In this document: positions 61,750-64,000 of the stretch, in pieces
Numbering within the stretch: the stretch's first letter is position 1
How the letters are laid out: each line of letters opens with the position of its first letter
Assembly (NCBI GenBank): GCA_000341795.1
Contig: AODO01000012.1
Coordinates: 186,001 to 250,000 of the forward strand
DNA length: 64,000 nt
From: Rhodococcus triatomae BKS 15-14
GTDB lineage: Bacteria; Actinomycetota; Actinomycetes; Mycobacteriales; Mycobacteriaceae
Direction: 5' to 3'
Notes under the pieces: model-generated
What the model was told of the DNA's origin: nothing
The model's database searches: none
The model's input: only the letters and a program-made list of their open reading frames with translations
Made by a program: the position numbers and the translations under genes

Positions 61750-63906
61750 ATGGCGTTTGCATCCGAGCATCCCGTGGTGGCGCATTCCGAGTTCCGGCCG
61801 GTCGGTGAGATCGAACGGTCCGACGGACGGTTCCAGGTGGTCAGCGAGCACCGGCCTGCCGGTGACCAGCCACAGGCGATTGCGGAGCTGACGCGACGGC
61901 TAGGCGAGGGGGAGAAGGACGTGGTGCTGCTCGGCGCCACCGGCACCGGCAAGTCCGCCACGACGGCCTGGCTGATCGAACAGGTGCAGCGCCCGACACT
62001 GGTGATGGCACCGAACAAGACGCTCGCCGCGCAGCTCGCCAACGAGCTGAGGGAGATGCTGCCGAACAACGCGGTCGAGTACTTCGTCTCGTACTACGAC
62101 TACTACCAGCCCGAGGCGTACATCGCGCAGACGGACACCTACATCGAGAAGGACTCGTCGATCAACGACGACGTCGAGCGGCTCCGGCACTCCGCGACGT
62201 CGAGTCTGCTGTCACGCCGCGACGTGGTCGTGGTCGCGTCCGTGTCGTGCATCTACGGCCTCGGCACCCCGCAGTCCTATCTGGATCGGTCGATCGAACT
62301 CGAGGTCGGTGTGGAGGTCCCGCGTGACGCCCTGCTCCGGTTGCTCGTGGACGTGCAGTACAACCGCAACGACGTGGCGTTCACCCGCGGTTCGTTCCGG
62401 GTGCGTGGCGACACCGTCGAGATCATCCCGTCCTACGAGGAACTCGCGGTTCGCATCGAGTTCTTCGGCGACGAGATCGAGGCGCTCTACTACCTGCACC
62501 CGCTGACCGGTGACGTCGTGCGCCAGGTCGACTCGCTGCGCATCTTCCCCGCCACCCACTACGTCGCCGGGCCGGAACGGATGGAGCGGGCGGTCCGTGA
62601 CATCGAGGCGGAGCTCGAGGAGCGGCTCGCCGACCTGGAGAACCGCGGCAAGTTGCTCGAGGCCCAGCGGCTGCGGATGCGCACGAACTACGACCTCGAG
62701 ATGATCAAGCAGGTCGGGTTCTGCTCCGGTATCGAGAACTACTCGCGGCACATCGACGGCCGGCCCGCAGGCTCGGCTCCCGCGACGCTGATCGACTACT
62801 TCCCCGAGGACTTCCTCCTCGTCATCGACGAGTCACATGTCACCGTGCCGCAGATCGGCGCGATGTACGAGGGCGACATGTCCCGCAAGCGCAACCTCGT
62901 CGAGTACGGCTTCCGCCTCCCGTCGGCCACCGACAACAGGCCGCTCACCTGGGAGGAGTTCGCCGATCGCATCGGGCAGACGGTGTACCTGTCCGCGACG
63001 CCGGGTCCCTACGAACTGGGGCAGGCCGGCGGAGAATTCGTCGAGCAGGTGATCCGTCCGACCGGCCTCGTCGATCCCGAGGTCGTGGTGAAGCCGACGA
63101 AGGGGCAGATCGACGATCTGGTGCACGAGATCCGGCAGCGGACCGAACGGGACGAGCGGGTCCTGGTCACCACGCTGACGAAGAAGATGTCCGAGGACCT
63201 GACGGACTATCTGCTCGAACTCGGAATCAGGGTTCGCTACCTGCACTCCGACATCGACACCCTGCGTCGTGTCGAACTGCTCCGGCAGCTCCGGCTCGGC
63301 GAGTACGACGTGCTCGTCGGAATCAACCTCCTCCGGGAGGGCCTCGATCTGCCCGAGGTCTCGCTCGTCGCGATCCTCGACGCCGACAAGGAGGGGTTCC
63401 TGCGGAGTACCACCAGCTTGATCCAGACCATCGGTCGCGCGGCCCGCAACGTGTCCGGGCAGGTGCTCATGTACGCCGACAAGATCACCGACTCGATGGC
63501 CCGGGCGATCGAGGAGACCGAGCGGCGCCGGGAGAAGCAGATCGCCTACAACGCCGAGATGGGTGTCGATCCTCAGCCGCTGCGCAAGAAGATCGCCGAC
63601 ATCCTCGACCAGGTGTACGAGGAGGCCGACGACACGGACGTCGAGGTCGGAGGGTCCGGCCGCAACGCGAGCCGCGGGCGCCGAGCCCAGGGTGAGGCGG
63701 GCCGCGCGGTCAGCGCCGGCATCTACGAGGGCCGGGACGTCAAGTCGATGCCGCGCGCCGAGCTTGCCGACCTCGTGAAGGAGCTGACCGATCAGATGAT
63801 GAGCGCCGCCCGGGACCTCCAGTTCGAGCTCGCGGGGCGGCTGCGCGACGAGATCGCCGACCTGAAGAAGGAACTGCGGGGGATGGACGCGGCCGGCCTG
63901 AAGTAG
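61750..63906 (+). CDS. uvrB: UvrABC excision nuclease subunit B
   Basis: A 718-residue damage-verifying helicase-like subunit of nucleotide excision repair. Walker [11 protein letters not shown] is near residue 62, with the beta-hairpin [11 protein letters not shown], motif II VIDESH, motif III YLSATPG and motifs V-VI ([29 protein letters not shown]). The C-terminal UVR domain that contacts UvrC ([28 protein letters not shown]) is intact. Of the possible starts, ATG 61750 is preferred because of the leaderless promoter and family N-terminus. Confidence 0.98.
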   Translation: MAFASEHPVVAHSEFRPVGEIERSDGRFQVVSEHRPAGDQPQAIAELTRRLGEGEKDVVLLGATGTGKSATTAWLIEQVQRPTLVMAPNKTLAAQLANELREMLPNNAVEYFVSYYDYYQPEAYIAQTDTYIEKDSSINDDVERLRHSATSSLLSRRDVVVVASVSCIYGLGTPQSYLDRSIELEVGVEVPRDALLRLLVDVQYNRNDVAFTRGSFRVRGDTVEIIPSYEELAVRIEFFGDEIEALYYLHPLTGDVVRQVDSLRIFPATHYVAGPERMERAVRDIEAELEERLADLENRGKLLEAQRLRMRTNYDLEMIKQVGFCSGIENYSRHIDGRPAGSAPATLIDYFPEDFLLVIDESHVTVPQIGAMYEGDMSRKRNLVEYGFRLPSATDNRPLTWEEFADRIGQTVYLSATPGPYELGQAGGEFVEQVIRPTGLVDPEVVVKPTKGQIDDLVHEIRQRTERDERVLVTTLTKKMSEDLTDYLLELGIRVRYLHSDIDTLRRVELLRQLRLGEYDVLVGINLLREGLDLPEVSLVAILDADKEGFLRSTTSLIQTIGRAARNVSGQVLMYADKITDSMARAIEETERRREKQIAYNAEMGVDPQPLRKKIADILDQVYEEADDTDVEVGGSGRNASRGRRAQGEAGRAVSAGIYEGRDVKSMPRAELADLVKELTDQMMSAARDLQFELAGRLRDEIADLKKELRGMDAAGLK

Positions 63907-63912
63907 CCGGCG

Positions 63913-64000
63913 TCAGCTCGTGACGTCCTTCCGGGCGAACACGAACCAGGCGGTCACCGCGAAGACGGAACCGTACGCCAGGGCGGAGAACGATCCGATC
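63913..64000 (-). CDS. ABC-2 type membrane protein, C-terminal fragment
   Basis: The last 28 residues of a leftward gene, reading through GSFSALAYGSVFAVTAWFVFARKDVTS to a stop at 63913. One hydrophobic helix followed by a basic-acidic RKDVTS tail is characteristic of ABC-2 permease C-termini. The rest lies outside the window. Confidence 0.6.
   Translation of the reverse strand, partial: IGSFSALAYGSVFAVTAWFVFARKDVTS

Noticed and set aside
1-64000. CRISPR arrays, insertion sequences, prophage genes, replication origin
   Set aside because: No regularly spaced repeats, transposase or integrase motifs, phage structural genes or DnaA-box clusters were seen.

Overview
The window is a G+C-rich actinobacterial chromosome segment, most like Rhodococcus or a close relative in the mycolic-acid-containing Mycobacteriales. 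The evidence is the strong G/C third-position bias, frequent GTG starts, many -10-like TAnnnT boxes sitting 6-8 bases before start codons (leaderless mRNAs), and a gene order I recognise from Mycobacterium tuberculosis: hisH-hisA(priA)-impA-hisF-hisI ... bcpB ... trpE-(membrane protein)-trpC-trpB-trpA-lgt ... pyk-tesB ... pdtaR ... polA ... rpsA-coaE-DUF402-uvrB. No insertion sequence, prophage module or CRISPR array was seen.

Layout. 1-3.8 kb: end of an MFS transporter and the distal histidine operon, with several coupled ATGA/GTGA overlaps. 3.8-4.0 kb: a 164-bp imperfect palindrome that starts inside the hisI stop codon. 4-10.5 kb: methyltransferase, APC permease, NhaA, tautomerase, a MarR/class III dioxygenase pair with a dyad operator, bcp and an orphan immunity-like protein. 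10.5-17.4 kb: trp genes, lgt and a TM2 protein; there is no trpF, and the HisA here carries the PriA dual-substrate residues. 17.4-26.2 kb: gltB-gltD behind a structured leader RNA, then pyk-tesB. 26.2-37.5 kb: an accessory stretch with a BacA/SbmA-like ABC exporter, a small ribbon-helix-helix-like protein, a secreted PI-PLC-like protein, an NAD(P)-binding protein divergent from an AraC regulator, an SDR, a 32-residue amphipathic peptide gene with its own ribosome-binding site and terminator, a secreted SGNH hydrolase with a small secreted peptide, and a ridA/FAD-oxidase/luxR operon with two copies of one inverted repeat. 37.5-47.5 kb: a short tRNA-Leu(CAA), the ANTAR antiterminator pdtaR, livKHMGF, polA and a PIG-L deacetylase. 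47.5-57.4 kb: thioredoxin, 2'-5' RNA ligase, an IMDH/ICDH-type dehydrogenase, a polar amino acid ABC importer, an SPFH/ribbon-helix-helix pair, a split YbhF-like exporter and a methyltransferase. 57.4-64 kb: rpsA, two small conserved or hypothetical genes, the coaE-GrpB fusion, a DUF402 protein, uvrB and the 3' end of an ABC-2 permease.

How the genes fit together. Most of the window is core amino-acid metabolism: histidine, tryptophan, glutamate (GOGAT), and uptake of branched-chain and polar amino acids. PriA links the His and Trp pathways. Nucleic-acid maintenance (polA, uvrB, rpsA) and cofactor supply (coaE) fill the right end. The least explained material is small: short peptide genes, dyad operators and RNA hairpins between otherwise familiar genes.
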